DNA from: Schistosoma haematobium
Lineage: Eukaryota; Platyhelminthes; Trematoda; Strigeidida; Schistosomatidae
Direction of reading: 5' to 3'
DNA: 64,000 nt
Assembly (NCBI RefSeq): GCF_000699445.3
Contig: NC_067198.1
Location: 40,975,691 to 41,039,690, forward strand
Shown: positions 1-10,919 of the stretch, piece after piece
How the letters are laid out: the number at the start of each line of letters is the position of its first letter
Numbering within the stretch: the stretch's first letter is position 1
Position numbers and translations under genes: made by a program
The notes under the pieces: generated by a model
What the model saw: only the letters and a program-made list of their open reading frames with translations
Told to the model about the DNA's origin: nothing
Databases searched by the model: none

Positions 1-654
1 CAACATTGAATTCGTTTGAACTTATATCTATTTTCCCATGATTCCTACAAATATTGACGGATTGCATAATGATTTATTGGATAATTTTTAATAGTAGCCA
101 GATAATGTGTAAATATCTAAACTTATTTTACAGATCTTCAAGTTATCACTATGAAGTTATTCAATTTTCGAAATTCAATTACATTCCTAATGTTTATGGA
201 TGATTTCAAGTATGTCAATAACATATAACTCCATATCCTTGTTTTAGCTCCTTTTAGATTGACATTCAAGTACATTCTTTAATGAAGATTATTATCTCCA
301 ATAGTTTAAACTATATGATTCTTAAGTATTTGGTTCTTTTATTATCAATTTCATTTCCTTTCCTTTTATTAAGGTTCCTTCTTTTTTATTCATAACCTTC
401 TTTAGCTTTATTATTTCTTTTATTACTTAGTAAACAACTTAATAATAATTACATTTACTTTTGTGAATTGAACTGAAATGATGATGATGATGATAAACTA
501 ATCATCAAATAGAAAAAACGTATAAGATAAAACGTAATGTTCTGTTTTGTAAAAAACAAGCAAAAAATCAATTAACATTAACTTGAAGAGATCTCCATAA
601 TCTAGTCTTTCAATGTATTCCATTTTGATTGTAATAATTTAGAAGTACAATGAA

Positions 655-905
655 AGATGATCGTGCAATTGAAGTTGAAGTTAGACATTAACACTGTTGG
701 ATGACAGCCAGCACAATGGTATAGAGGTTAAGCGTTCGCGCGTGAGACTGAAAGCCCTGGGTTCGAATCCCGCGAGACAGAATGGTGGATGTGCACTACT
801 GAGGAGTCTCACAATAGGACGAAATGGCCGTGTAGTGCTTCCAGGTTTCTAATGATGATTTAACATCAATCGGTTAAAGATCTCAATCAAAAACTTAATA
901 ATCTT
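655..905 (+). mobile_element. Family B tRNA-headed hammerhead repeat
   Basis: A tRNA-like head (box-A-like stretch near 712-727, box B GGTTCGAATCC at about 760-770) is followed by a hammerhead-like fold at 793-838 and the family B 3' tail (CTAACATCAATCGG-type sequence, ending near CCACAACCCTATACTG). This is the subfamily whose tail reads 'taacatcaatcggtt'. It is a non-coding SINE-like element; the box A/box B pair would be an internal Pol III promoter. The flanks are unique AT-rich DNA. Confidence 0.8.
793..838 (+). ncRNA. Hammerhead ribozyme, family B, covarying stem I
   Basis: GCACUA (793-798) pairs with UAGUGC (833-838) as stem I. The core CUGAGGA (799-805) is intact, stem II is GUCU/GGAC, and GAAA follows. 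Other copies have GCACUG/CAGUGC, so the pair next to the core has changed from G-C to A-U on both sides. The base before the expected cleavage point is G (GUG), which hammerheads normally do not cut, so this copy keeps the fold but is probably inactive. Confidence 0.7.
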
Positions 906-1560
906 TACAACCCTATACTGTAAAATTCATATATTTGTATCATTCATTTATCTTGTTTTATTTAGTCAACTCAAATAAATTTATTTCTTTTTGAGATAAA
1001 ATCTTACAGTTCATTTGCAAGGATTGGTATTTTCCTGTTGTTAGTGTTAAAGATTACAAAATAATCAATCCTGATTGAGTTACTCTGATATTACCATTAA
1101 ATTACAAGCATCTTTAATTAAAGTGTAATGATAGCTAATAGTAAAATTCATAATGAACGTTTCATCATATTTAACACTCTTTAACTGTGTGTATCTGATC
1201 TCTAATCATATCATTCATACAGACTCTAATCTCGTATTCTTCATTACAAATGCCAATCTGGTTATCCACTGAACTGATGGAATTTAGATAGCCACTAGAT
1301 TAAGCAACTAAGATGTCTTTTATTTCATTCACAATTCTAAAAGCTACAATTTTTGTGCGAATCCTTATCTACTTCTATCATTATATTAGTACTCAATACT
1401 GATGAAATTGAATAAATAAAAAGAAATAAGTTACAGAAATTAAATGATGACCCTGAATGCCCTCTATCATTATGCTTGATGATTAAATATACTTGAGAGA
1501 TTAAAATATCAAAATTTAATGTTATAAAATCGATAAGATAGTGAGTCATTTGGATTCCAG
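906..1560. other. AT-rich gap, nothing recognised
   Basis: I see no coding exon, RNA gene or recognisable repeat here. Short open frames are AT-rich chance frames. Confidence 0.5.
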
Positions 1561-1574
1561 ATAGTATCGACTAA

Positions 1575-2090
1575 AACATTTGTGATAATGTGGTGTGTGC
1601 TACTAATGTCGACAGATATAAGTAGTATGTATCATTAACAGAAAATGAAATACCTGGAAGCAGAAGGTTAAGAGAAGATCGAAGAGAGAAGAACGGGAGC
1701 AGAGAACGATTGGTGTGTAAACGAAGGAACAATGAAATCCGAGACGATTGATTGACATTTCGCAGACGAAGCATTTACTTTGAGATGGTGAAGATTTGTA
1801 GCTCAGGTGGATGATTTTGATGGAGTTTTGTTCTCTGAGCTGGGTGGTTTGGTCGTGGAACAGAACAACCTATGAAACCCATATGGAGAAATTCGAGCAC
1901 TTCACTTCTATATGAAGTTAGTGCTGATGATGTCGTTCAGAAGAACGATGAAAGCTCCACGACCAAACCATCCAGCTCAGAGAAAAAAAACTCCATCAAG
2001 TATTTACTTTACTAAGAGATTCCGTAAGTTTGTGTTGAAATGCATTTGATTGTCCTTACTGATGTTCTCGTTCACCACAACATTACTATT
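1575..2090. repeat. Interspersed repeat E with palindromic insert
   Basis: The outer part (about 1585-1780 and 2000-2090) recurs at about 39440-39720, and more weakly at 5515-5700 (+) and 6310-6560 (reverse). In this copy a hairpin-forming block (1815-1999) interrupts it. No protein of this length is supported. The class is unknown. Confidence 0.55.
1815..1999. repeat. Palindromic foldback element (MITE-like)
   Basis: The left arm begins TTTTGATGGAGTTTTG (1815) and runs to about 1859. The right arm (about 1956-1999) is its reverse complement, with a loop of about 95 nt. Single arms or related pieces recur at 9645-9690, 39890-40031 and 50640-50900, and an arm-to-arm version without loop lies at 10920-10971. 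This looks like a non-autonomous foldback or MITE; no transposase is seen. Confidence 0.7.
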
Positions 2091-2099
2091 TATAAAAAT

Positions 2100-2935
2100 C
2101 TCTCTGAAATTACCATTTTACTGTAACGAAGACGACCAATAAATTAGGAATTATTCAAATCATTCGAGATTTTATATCCAGTAAAAGTACCTCGAACTAT
2201 TTGATTCTTATTTCTAGAGAACAGATAAATATTCCTCGAAGTAATAAAAGTTTGTATAGAAGACAGATACATCAAGAATAAAATGATAGCTGATTATAAA
2301 ACCTTTCATGGATTCTAATTCTAATGTGTCGTTCATATTCTAGAACAATCCATTCATTAAATTGTTAGTTGTTAAGTTGTTTAATATCATCAAGAATATT
2401 TTGTAATCTCAGCAATTCATATCTATCTATGAAGAAATTACAATATCCCCTAAAACTGGCGAACACAACGAAAGTCAGCAACAGAGAAACAGGACAAGCT
2501 AAACTATTCCATTGCACCACAGTCGTCCTAACTAGGGGACGAAGACCAGAATCAACCGAAGAAAAACTATATTTCGCAAGCAGTTGGAAGCACGAAGTAA
2601 CAAGCATGCAACTCTAGCGTATATATACAGCATAGAAATATCCTTAGAAAATGTTACAAAATAGCGTACTGACATTTAAGGTCCTCCCAAATGAGAAACA
2701 CAAAACGAATGTAAAAGTTAGTGCTTTTGACGGGAAAACGACAAATTCAAATGTTCAAAATAAAATTACAAAACTGAGATTATCAAGTGATTCCTGGAGA
2801 TCTAACATTCCCAATATTCGTGTATAGCCATAATTATCCACGCTGTTCACACAAAATATGTTTTGATAGAAATAAGAATGCATTTATACATGTATATAAA
2901 TAAATATCTAACGTATAATCGCTTAAATTTGATAA
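2100..2935. other. No recognised gene
   Basis: Mostly AT-rich DNA. The stretch 2440-2620 is less AT-rich and open on both strands for about 80 codons, but I see no domain, splice signals or good start context, and I do not call a gene. Confidence 0.4.
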
Positions 2936-2937
2936 TT

Positions 2938-3240
2938 AGTCAGTCAGTTACAACGTAGGACCAGGCACATATATGCATTGGTCCAGGTTGCCATACCTCA
3001 TTAGAGCAACAAGTTCAACAGTGAATACATAGAAGTAGTTTGCTCAGTGGTGGTAATATATAAACAAAATTTCATATAACGATATAGTACAGAAAGAAAC
3101 AATTAGTTCGTAGAATGAAAGATATGAAGCGATTTTAATCTCACGGTTTAACGGAAGATAGAGAATGTATAAACCTACACCATTGTGATCGAATCTGAGC
3201 CATGTCACCCAGAGTCTCCAACCATTGATAATACTCATTC
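2938..3240 (-). mobile_element. 3' UTR fragment of a non-LTR retrotransposon
   Basis: The sequence matches the 3' untranslated part of the element at 17254-18223, in the same orientation. It has the same (CAGT)n-type tail at its left edge (about 2939-2950) and the shared stretch reading 'acaacgtaggaccaggcaca'. Only the 3' end is present, as expected for heavy 5' truncation; it stops before the coding part. Confidence 0.75.
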
Positions 3241-3439
3241 AAAAATTAGTTAACAATCTACTTTTACATACTAGTTAATAATTAATTAGCAATTTGCTTA
3301 TCTAGGTATATTAACATTGATTAGACATATTCTAACGGTGGAGATATCATGAGTAAATGTTAAACTCCACCATCTGGATGTTCAACTGCGTATTACAAAA
3401 TAAATGTAATCAACCTAACAATAATCCATTTGTATTGAC

Positions 3440-3802
3440 TACATGCAAAATTTTGTTACTAATATCCATGACTCTATTCATGTGCGCACATAGTATTCTC
3501 GCATTATTCCTTTGTACTATTTAGACTTGGATAAATTTTGATTTAGTTTTGTGACCTTATATCTGACTCCAATTAGATCATATGAATGTTATTGAAGTAC
3601 ACACGTTGCATATTCTCGTATCTAATCATCGACTTAACTCGCGTTAGTGTATAACGGAATTAAATGAGTCAAATGCAAGACTGAATTTTTTTAATGCACA
3701 TATTTTGTACACTCATTAATGTGAACAGACCATAAAAGGGATAAAGCGAAGAAAGAGAAAGGAAGAGAACGAAGCGAAACGATACGCAGGGCGTTGGCTT
3801 AC
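3440..3802 (+). repeat. Interspersed repeat H
   Basis: Shares blocks with 16640-17125 and, for the right half, 43565-43885 ('tctgactccaattagat', 'aatcatcgacttaactcgcg', 'acactcatt' in the same order). No coding potential is recognised. Class and boundaries are uncertain. Confidence 0.5.
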
Positions 3803-4100
3803 ACACATACCTCGATATTACCTTAATCCAGAAATTTTATAGTCAAAGATGTGTAGTGGCTAGCAGTGGAATCCAGGACGCGCGTTTCATCATATTTGGG
3901 ACTGGTCGGTTGAATGTTGATGTTCACTCAAGATTCAGTAGCCATGTGGATAACGCGATGATGCTTTAAGCGAACGGTACTGGGTTCAAGTCCCAGATTG
4001 AACATCAACTCTGAGATGCAGGTACATCCGGCTGAAAAGTCCTGAATAAGACGAAAAACGCGTCCTGAATCACACTGCTACTATCCATCACTGCTTATAA
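3803..4100. mobile_element. Family A (Sm-alpha-like) foldback pair
   Basis: A minus-orientation tail and hammerhead (3803-3925) is joined directly to a plus-orientation tRNA-like head (box A near 3938-3960, box B GGTTCAAGTCC at about 3982-3992) and degenerate hammerhead (about 4018-4083, core changed to CUGAAAA). Both hammerheads have core substitutions and are probably inactive. The arrangement is head-to-head. Confidence 0.75.
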
Positions 4101-4269
4101 AATTTATCATGGAACGTTCATAATGGATTCTAAAATATAGAAAAAAGATCAGATAATTGTAGAAATAAAATACTTGAGTGACATTTATTAATGAAATAAG
4201 AATGTTTATATAAATACAGAATCAAAAAATAATCTAGGTTCACATGTGAACATAATAAAAATAATAATA

Positions 4270-4625
4270 TATCTCTGACAGTGAAATTCACGAATCGATT
4301 CAAGCTAGACCTCCATTGAAAACCTGGAAGCACTGGATGGCCGTTTCGTCACACAATGAGACTGCTCGGCAGTGCGTATCCATGATCCCGCCCATGAGAA
4401 CCGAGCTCAGGACCTTCGGTCGCGCACGCGAACGTTTAATGTCTAGACCATTGAGTCGTCATCGAACGGGTTTAATGTCTAATTTCAACCAATTCACGTC
4501 ACTGAACAACAATTTCTCATTGTCTTCGGCAAGTAACTCTCTCACAACAGACACGGTTTGAATTCCAATGGTTACAGCTTCTCACTAGAACTTCGAGAAT
4601 TGTCTAGTCATCAGTGAGTACATTA
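4270..4625 (-). mobile_element. Family B element, near full length, minus
   Basis: In minus orientation it holds a 5' region with the 'ctcactagtgac' type start, a tRNA-like head (box B degraded, about 4399-4411) and a hammerhead region at 4330-4376. The hammerhead keeps stem I GCACUG/CAGUGC-type pairing but the core reads CCGAGCA, so it should be inactive. The short open frame across it is a chance frame. Confidence 0.75.
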
Positions 4626-4667
4626 ATATTGTCATTGAGTCAAACAGTTTATTCATTTTAACTGATA

Positions 4668-4905
4668 ACCAATGAATTCACTTGATGTTGTTTTACTTGT
4701 ATCTTCCCATTGTTATTTAGGACTACAATTGATCAGTCTTATGTTGGTATATGTGCATCCTGTGCGGATTACCTCGATATAGGTACATCCAGCTGACGAG
4801 TCTCAAATAGGACGAAACGCGTGTCCTATATTCCACTGTTAGACACTATCTATCTTTGCTTGATAATCAATAAGTCTCAAGTAGGATGAAATGTATGTCA
4901 TGTTA
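4668..4905. mobile_element. Family A foldback, minus tail joined to plus hammerhead
   Basis: A minus-orientation family A tail (4668-4780) switches at about 4780 to a plus-orientation hammerhead and 3' flank (4781-4855). A second, very degenerate partial hammerhead-like stretch follows (about 4865-4900). Confidence 0.7.
4781..4839 (+). ncRNA. Hammerhead ribozyme, family A, weakened stem I
   Basis: CUGACGA, stem II GUCU/GGAC, GAAA, stem III AC-loop-GU and a GUC cleavage site are all present. On the 3' side stem I reads CUAUAU instead of CUGGAU, so only about two pairs next to the core remain. The core is intact but the fold is weakened. Confidence 0.7.
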
Positions 4906-5164
4906 TATAAGGAATATTGAGAATTGAATCAAATTGTCTACTAAAATGGCATTAACATAATAATAATGATCATGTTTCAATCTAATACATGATTTTTTTC
5001 AAAATGAACAATCGGTGTTATCTTAATTTTTAATAAATTGACTACAGTAAATAAATTATGTTCCGGAAAAACTACCGTTCTTCTACTCGTTTTTATTAGT
5101 TATGAATAAAAGATTTACAATGTTCATGTAAAACAAGAACCATAATGTATTACATATTCACAAT

Positions 5165-5470
5165 TGATTGATCACTGGATGGTGATCAATGTCATGTGCA
5201 TCAGGTCGTTCTTAGTACAGATCGAATACTATCGACTAAGTTGCAATGTGGCCATTAGACTAGGTGACTCGACATTGCGTGCACTATGTTGAGATAAGAC
5301 GGTGGTTGGAGATAGCCAACAGAAAACCCTGGACCTGGGGTTCGTGCCACTTGGCAAGGTGTACCTGTATTGTTCTTGAGGGAACCGGAGCTTACTGACG
5401 GATTCGATCCTGTGTCACCTAGCTTCACAGTATTACACTTTAAATTATGAACTAAAAGTTTTCTTAAAAG
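5165..5470 (-). mobile_element. Family C hammerhead repeat, core deleted
   Basis: In minus orientation this matches the full family C unit at 28463-28848: box B (GGATCGAATCC-like, about 5400-5410 complement), the 'acaggtacacctt' arm and the 3' flank. The hammerhead core between the stem I arms is deleted: 'gccacttggcaaggtgtacc' lacks the CUGACGA stretch. A non-functional ribozyme remnant. Confidence 0.7.
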
Positions 5471-6069
5471 GGAACTTATGATCACCAATGTTACTACTAT
5501 GATGTATGTAACACTGATCAGAAATTAAATGCCTGATAGAAAAAGGTTAAGAAGATCAAATTAAAGAAAACAATAATCTAAGCACAGAGTAATTGTAATA
5601 ACAACAGGAAAGAAAGAATGGTAAACGTTTATAAGAGACAATTGATTGAAGATGTGCAAATGAAGTATTCAATGTTTGGTTTTCATATATTACAACAACA
5701 ACAAAAAACAACACTCCGTAATCCTACATTAATCATTAAATCAGTCTTCCCCCACCTAAATCTTCATTCATTGCATTAGGCCTAATACTTGAACAAAATA
5801 AGTATATATAATATTAATGTTATTAAGTAGAAATATCATTAGAACATTTCATTCATGCTATGGACACACATGTATACATAATTCACTTTGACAATAGTAT
5901 GTAACGATTAATGACCACCATGTAGGAAATATCTTTTAATTTTTATTACATAACTTTTGTATAATGGAAAATGAATTTTGCCGGTAATTTTTTTCTGATA
6001 AATGAATACAAAAAATTAAAACAGTATCTAACCTATATACTTATTTAAAATTAAAATCGATTTAGATAT
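5471..6069. other. Repeat E remnant and AT-rich DNA
   Basis: About 5515-5700 is a diverged plus-orientation copy of repeat E ('atgcctgatagaaaaaggtt'). The rest is AT-rich with nothing recognised. Confidence 0.4.
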
Positions 6070-6190
6070 ATAGAATATGACAGGATCGTGAATGTGCACT
6101 GCTGAAGAGTCCCGAAATAGGATGAAACGGTCGTCTAGGGCTTGAAAGTTTTCCATGGTGGTCTAGCTTAGATCGACTTATGAATTTAAC
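6070..6190 (+). mobile_element. Family B 3' fragment with hammerhead-like core
   Basis: Starts just before the hammerhead (GUGCACUG, core CUGAAGA, stem II GUCC/GGAU, GAAA) and ends in the family tail 'ccatggtggtctagctt'. On the 3' side stem I is UAGGGC, which pairs poorly. The tRNA-like head is missing. Confidence 0.65.
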
Positions 6191-6309
6191 TGTGAAAATA
6201 GTACAATGTCCATAAATTCCGATACTGATAATTTATCTATTTAACGATTTGTTTTAATCTTCTGACTGCAAAATTGAGAGTTACATCTTATAACAGCTGA
6301 CATCTGAAC

Positions 6310-6552
6310 AAAATCATGCCGTTGTAGTGAACGAGAACACAAGTAGGGGCTAATTACCAATTAATTGTCCCAATCTTGAATGTTCCTTTTGTAAATATCA
6401 ATCAGTCGTCTCGACCTTAATTGTTCCTACATTTTCATACCGATTGCTTTTAGTTCCATTTCTTTCCTTTTCGATCTTCTTTTGTCAGGCATCTTAATCC
6501 TGACTGTTACTATATACTACTCATGTCGATATAAGCAGCACACATCACACTG
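6310..6552 (-). repeat. Repeat E copy, reverse orientation
   Basis: The reverse complement resembles 39440-39720 and 1585-1780, with the shared block around 'tactcatgtcgatataagca'. Immediately followed by an RTE 3' end. Confidence 0.45.
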
Positions 6553-6925
6553 TTAGTTTACTTACTTACGCCTGTTACTCAAAATGGAGCATAGGACGCC
6601 GACCAGCATTCTCCAATTCACTCTGTCCTCGGCCTTCCTTTCTACTTCTATCCAATTTTTGTTCATTCTTCTCATGTCTATCTCCATTTCTCGACGTAAT
6701 GTGTTCTTTGGCCTCCTTCCCCTCCTTTGTTTAACCTGGAAGATTACAAGTGAGGACTTGCTTTGTGATGCAGTTCGGTGTTTTCCTCAATATGTGTCCT
6801 GTCCACTTTCAGCGCTTCTTCTTTCTAATTTCTTCTCCCACTAGGATCTAGTTTGTTCTCTCTCACAGTAATTTGTTGCTGATAGTGTCTGGCCAACTGA
6901 TCTGTAGTATTTTGTGTAGCTTACC
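6553..6925 (-). mobile_element. RTE-like retrotransposon 3' end
   Basis: The minus strand encodes the last part of the RTE polyprotein, with frames broken, ending in the shared 3' tail (cttacttacgcctgtta on the plus strand, i.e. TAACAGGCGTAAGTAAG). Homologous 3' ends lie at 11375-12222, 19303-20262, 30563-31118, 42008-42235, 54076-56225 and 57085-57516. The plus-strand open frame over it is an antisense shadow. Confidence 0.85.
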
Positions 6926-7274
6926 ATTGAAAATTATTTATCATTTTATCGCAAATTAATAACATGTCTTTCTATCTAATACATCATTTAAAACAATTGG
7001 CTGTTACTAAATTAAACATCTATAGTCAGTTTTACTCATTCCAATAAACTCTTAACATGAAAGGAATATTTCTTCATGAATAATGTATTAGATTATTTCT
7101 AAGTGAATCTCTAGTGTTTCTAAAAAGAATTCATTCTTGCATAACAAAAGTAAATGAATTAATTAATTAATTAAGTAATGTAGAAAATTTAGGAAAATAA
7201 GGTTAATGAAGTTGTTGTTTGTAACCACATCAAATAAGGTAGGTTTAATCATTATCTTTTAATGAATATATGAA

Positions 7275-7445
7275 TTCACTTATTAGATGATGGTTAGAGG
7301 TAGTCAACATGAAACCCTGAACTCAGGTTTCGTGCTACTTGGCACTCGTCAGTAAGGTGTACCTGTAATCTTGAACGAACTGGTTCTCCCTGACGGATTC
7401 GATCCCATGTTACCTAGTTTCACTTATTGTTGTCTTTCTTCTTAT
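7275..7445 (-). mobile_element. Family C hammerhead repeat fragment
   Basis: The minus-orientation tRNA-like head has box B complement 'ggattcgatccc' near 7400 and the head start near 7430. It is followed downstream by a well-preserved hammerhead (7307-7366). Confidence 0.75.
7307..7366 (-). ncRNA. Hammerhead ribozyme, family C
   Basis: Read on the minus strand: an ACAGG...CCUUA arm, core CUGACGA, perfect stem II GUGC/GCAC, GAAA, stem III AC/GU with loop CUGA, U as base 17, then CAGGG...UUUCAUGU. The first stem I pair next to the core is an A/C mismatch; otherwise the fold matches the copy at 28606-28665. Confidence 0.75.
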
Positions 7446-7474
7446 AACACAAATATAAGTCGTATATAAAAGAA

Positions 7475-7605
7475 CGAATTATGACATTTGAATTCATCAG
7501 TCGATCTAAGCTAGGCCAATATTGAAAACGTATAAGAATTGGATGACTGTTTTATCCTAGTATAGCCCCCTTTTGACTGATTCCAAAGTAGTGTTTTTTT
7601 AGGTA
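7475..7605 (-). mobile_element. Family B 3' remnant, strongly decayed
   Basis: Plus-strand text 'gatctaagctaggccaatat' and 'ggatgactgttttatcctagtat' matches the reverse complement of the family B tail and hammerhead 3' half. No head is present. Confidence 0.5.
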
Positions 7606-7674
7606 AACCTGAGACCTTTGAAAAAGTTTTTTGTATCTTCAAATAATTATTCTAAAATGAAACTAGGCAACCTG

Positions 7675-8405
7675 CTTGAACAGTTGGGCTAATTATTCCT
7701 TCAATATGTTATCTGTTTTCTTATTTGTTTTAACACATCATTATGTTTATTAGTTTCATTACCTATTCAGGTGGATTTGTGAAACGTTTAGGGCATTTTA
7801 CTATACAAATTACAAATAAAGTACAATCAGAGACATTTTGGTTGATGACGATATGCTGCGAAAAAATATACATTATTCAAATGTCGATTTCACAACTGCT
7901 AGTAGCTAACTGGCGACCGATCAATATTTATCACAAGGATCGATCAAGAAATAAGAAAAGGAAACTTGTCAAAATACTTTCTTCTGAGAATTCTATATTG
8001 TACTAAAACTACAATCGTTGAGTCGGCTTTCTGAGAACTGGAACAAAGCCTCCAGAGGTCCTTAAGGAGCGGAAGAGTCCTAGCCAATCAGAGCATGATT
8101 GAGCTTTCTAGAATGTCAACGTGGCATGCTACTATTGGTCATTAGCATAATATGTCTTTTAGCGGATTGGCCAAAATATGATGTTGATCTAACAAATGTT
8201 AACATCTATAAATACCCGTGTTTTTCTGTACAAAAATGAACTTTAGAGTAAAGTGTTTCCGCTTATTTTGTACCTTTTCTCTCGAGTTCAGGTCGCTGCG
8301 TAGTTCTAGCTTGCGGGTTACCAGAATAGCTTAGGAACCGAATAAAGCGTTCAAGTTAACAAGACTTATCAACAATTATTGAATAAAGACAATAATAATA
8401 ATAAA
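7675..8405 (+). repeat. Repeat F, split by a solo LTR
   Basis: Matches 9005-9385 and 21430-21808 nearly end to end: it begins 'cctgcttgaa...ctaat' and ends 'attgaataaagacaataat' plus an (AAT)n tail. The tail suggests a retroposed element. The copy is interrupted at 8016 by an LTR insertion and resumes at 8377. The 87-codon open frame inside is not conserved in the other copies. Confidence 0.7.
8016..8371 (+). mobile_element. Solo LTR with 5-bp target duplication
   Basis: A 356-bp block inserted inside repeat F, flanked by ACAAT at 8011-8015 and 8372-8376. It resembles the reverse complement of 52891-53272. It contains a TATAAATA box (about 8207) with AATAAA (about 8341) downstream, as an LTR promoter and polyA signal would. 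The left terminus reads CG where the related copy has TG; the right terminus is CA. No internal retroviral-type genes are adjacent. Confidence 0.8.
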
Positions 8406-9004
8406 AGCTTTGGTTCCTCTATAATTTGGAACGTCACTATCGATGAAGAACATTAAGGAAATGGTGACAAAGCATTGATCATCTCTGATAAACTCTGTCT
8501 TCGACAGTATTTCGAAAATTTGATTCTTAATTTATGTATTAAAACATTCGTATACATTGTATTTATTGCAAAAGCTAAAAATATCATTGTATACGTTCAG
8601 TAATAAAGGATTATTGATTAAAAGAAGAATAGGTCAGATAGTTTACTCAATCTTCCAATAAATGAATGAACAGAATAGTGAATGACAATGCCAAATGTGT
8701 GAACAGAATCATTCATGCATACAATCTCTCCATTCATTATTTTTAGATTAGAAACTAAACGCTGGTATTCTTAGCTATTTTTATTGAAATAAAATACCTC
8801 AAATTGATCAGTATACACAAGCATTTCTTACACTTCATTTGTTCGTCAATCATTCAATTGGTATAATAATGATAATAGAAGCAAACTTATTAAGATTAGA
8901 CGTTGTGTTTCATTAGGGTATATAATAGAATGAAATAAATCTACTGAAATCATACATGTAGTTCTACATTCCTTAACAAACAATTGCTAAGATCTTCGTT
9001 GATG
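8406..9004. other. AT-rich gap, nothing recognised
   Basis: No exon, RNA gene or known repeat recognised. Confidence 0.4.
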
Positions 9005-9385
9005 GCAGTCTACTTGAATACCTGGACTAATTTTTCCTTCTATCTAGATATTTCAACAAGTTATCTATTCTTTATTTGTTTTAATCTATCATTATGTCTA
9101 CTAATTACATAACCTGTTCAGGCGCGTTTATAAAACGGGTTATGACATTTCGCTCTACGAGTTACAAAAAGTAACAAACAGTGATATCGTAGTAGATGGC
9201 AATATACATGGAAAAGAATGAACACTATTCAGATGTCGATTCTTGAACTGCTAACATCTTACTGATGATCATTCATTAATTATCGCCAGGACTGATCAAG
9301 AAATAAGAAAAGGAATATTGTTGAAATACTTTCTTCTGAGAATTCTATATTATAACAAAATTCTAATATTGAATAAAGCCATTAA
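9005..9385 (+). repeat. Repeat F, uninterrupted copy
   Basis: Gives the unbroken form of the element split at 7675-8405. It ends 'attgaataaagccattaata' with an AT-rich tail and is mutated relative to the other copies. Confidence 0.65.
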
Positions 9386-9644
9386 TAATAAAAATAATTT
9401 GGATGTTAAAGTATCTGTTTAACAACGAGAATATAGAGTTAATGATCGTTTGAATAGTAGGACTATCGTGTATCATTCAGATTCCATTAATTATACTTGT
9501 TTAAACAAGACATTTGAACAGCTGTAGGCTGTTTAAAAATTCAGCTGGCCGTTCCGAAATTTTTACAGCTTATGTTTGACGATATCGAGTTTAACCGCTA
9601 AAAACAGATAAAAACGTTTTCTTCGAATTTATCAACGAATCATT

Positions 9645-9692
9645 CTGATGGAGTTTCGTTCTTTGAGCTGGATGGTTTGATCGTCAATTATT
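9645..9692 (+). repeat. Palindromic element, single arm
   Basis: Reads 'tgatggagtttcgttctttg' then 'agctggatggtttgatcgtc', matching the left arm of the foldback element at 1815-1999. The right arm is absent. Confidence 0.6.
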
Positions 9693-9944
9693 TGGAGTTA
9701 TGTATATTTGTTCAGTGTGAACGTATTGATTTGTTACTCAGTACTATTTTTTGGTCTTAATTTCATGTTCATGAAAAGAGTGATGATAACACATCTAATT
9801 CAAACCAAAGGACCAAATAACAAAAGAATTGAAACAGAAGATCATCTACACTACATCGAAAAAAGTGGACGCCTACTTTATCTTTGCCTGCATGAACATC
9901 AATTAGCAGTCAATTGACATAACATATCTCCTCTTACATCAATG

Positions 9945-10200
9945 CATGTGGAGACTCGTCAACTGAATGTAACTGCATCCCAGAGTGGACATCAACAGGT
10001 ACATCCAACTAACAATTCCCTAATAGGACGAAACGCGCAACCTGAATTCCATTGCTAACCACCAACCATCTTTGTTCATAATACTTATAACTTAATGTAG
10101 TATCAAGGTAATCCGCACAGGATGTACATATACCAATAAGAGACTAATCAATTTCAGTCCTGAACACTAATAGACAGATTCAAACAAACAACAACAAATG
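9945..10200. mobile_element. Family A foldback, decayed
   Basis: Minus-orientation hammerhead 5' half (about 9950-9986), then plus-orientation sequence from about 9987 with a degenerate hammerhead (core CUAACAA, about 9995-10060) and the family A tail to about 10195. The core substitutions should abolish cleavage. Confidence 0.7.
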
Positions 10201-10429
10201 AATTTAAACCAAACATTTGTTTAAGTTATCAACACTACAGAATATATGCTCCATAGTACTTGAAGCATACAAATGTAAGACTTCTTTTATATTTAATTGT
10301 AAGCATTGTTTTCTTTGTACAGAACAAAACAAATGTGTAACAAATATTATGAAAAACTGTTTTCCATTAACCTACTTATTGTGTTTATTTTTTCACTATA
10401 CCATTTAAACAATAAAAATAACTATCATT

Positions 10430-10640
10430 ATAGGGTTGTGGAGATTAATAAGTTATTGAATGAGATCAAGAACCGACTGATATTAAACCACCATTAAAAA
10501 CCTGGAAGCATTGGACGGTCGTTTCGTCCTGCTCAGGAATCCCATAACAGAACGTAACGGCCGTCCAGTGTTTCCAGGTTTTCAATGGTGGTCTAACATC
10601 AATCGATTCTTGATTTCATTCCATAAAAATAACACCTAAA
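10430..10640. mobile_element. Family B foldback, hammerhead arms only
   Basis: A minus-orientation tail and hammerhead 3' half (10430-10535) faces a plus-orientation hammerhead 3' half and tail (about 10536-10640). The pair forms a long hairpin centred near 10540. The tRNA head is absent. The plus arm has GAACGUAAC where GAAAC is expected. Confidence 0.7.
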
Positions 10641-10860
10641 TATTTTGAAATACAAACAAAACTTGACAGTTTTTTTTCTCCCTAAACATTTAGTTAACTA
10701 ATGACAATATAACTAAATAAACTATGAATAGTTTAATATAAGAATAAATGAGGGTTATAGTTAGGAAAATAGATGACATTTATGAAAGTGAATTAAATTG
10801 TAATACTCAATATGTGAGTTGTAAACAACATTAAAGTTTAAAACAAGCAGGAAAGAAAAC

Positions 10861-10885
10861 ATTATTATTATTATTATTATTATTG
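10861..10885. repeat. (ATT)n microsatellite
   Basis: Eight ATT/TTA units. Related imperfect (ATT)n/(AGT)n tracts follow at about 10973-11070; the open frames there are low-complexity chance frames. Confidence 0.85.
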
Positions 10886-10919
10886 AGATGGTGGAGAAGA
10901 TTTGTAGCTCAGGTGGATG

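Noticed and set aside
2369..2617. 82-codon frame with balanced composition
   Set aside because: No splice-supported partner, no domain and an overlapping open frame on the other strand; evidence too weak.
8200..8350. Cellular promoter
   Set aside because: The TATA and AATAAA signals belong to a solo LTR bounded by target duplications.
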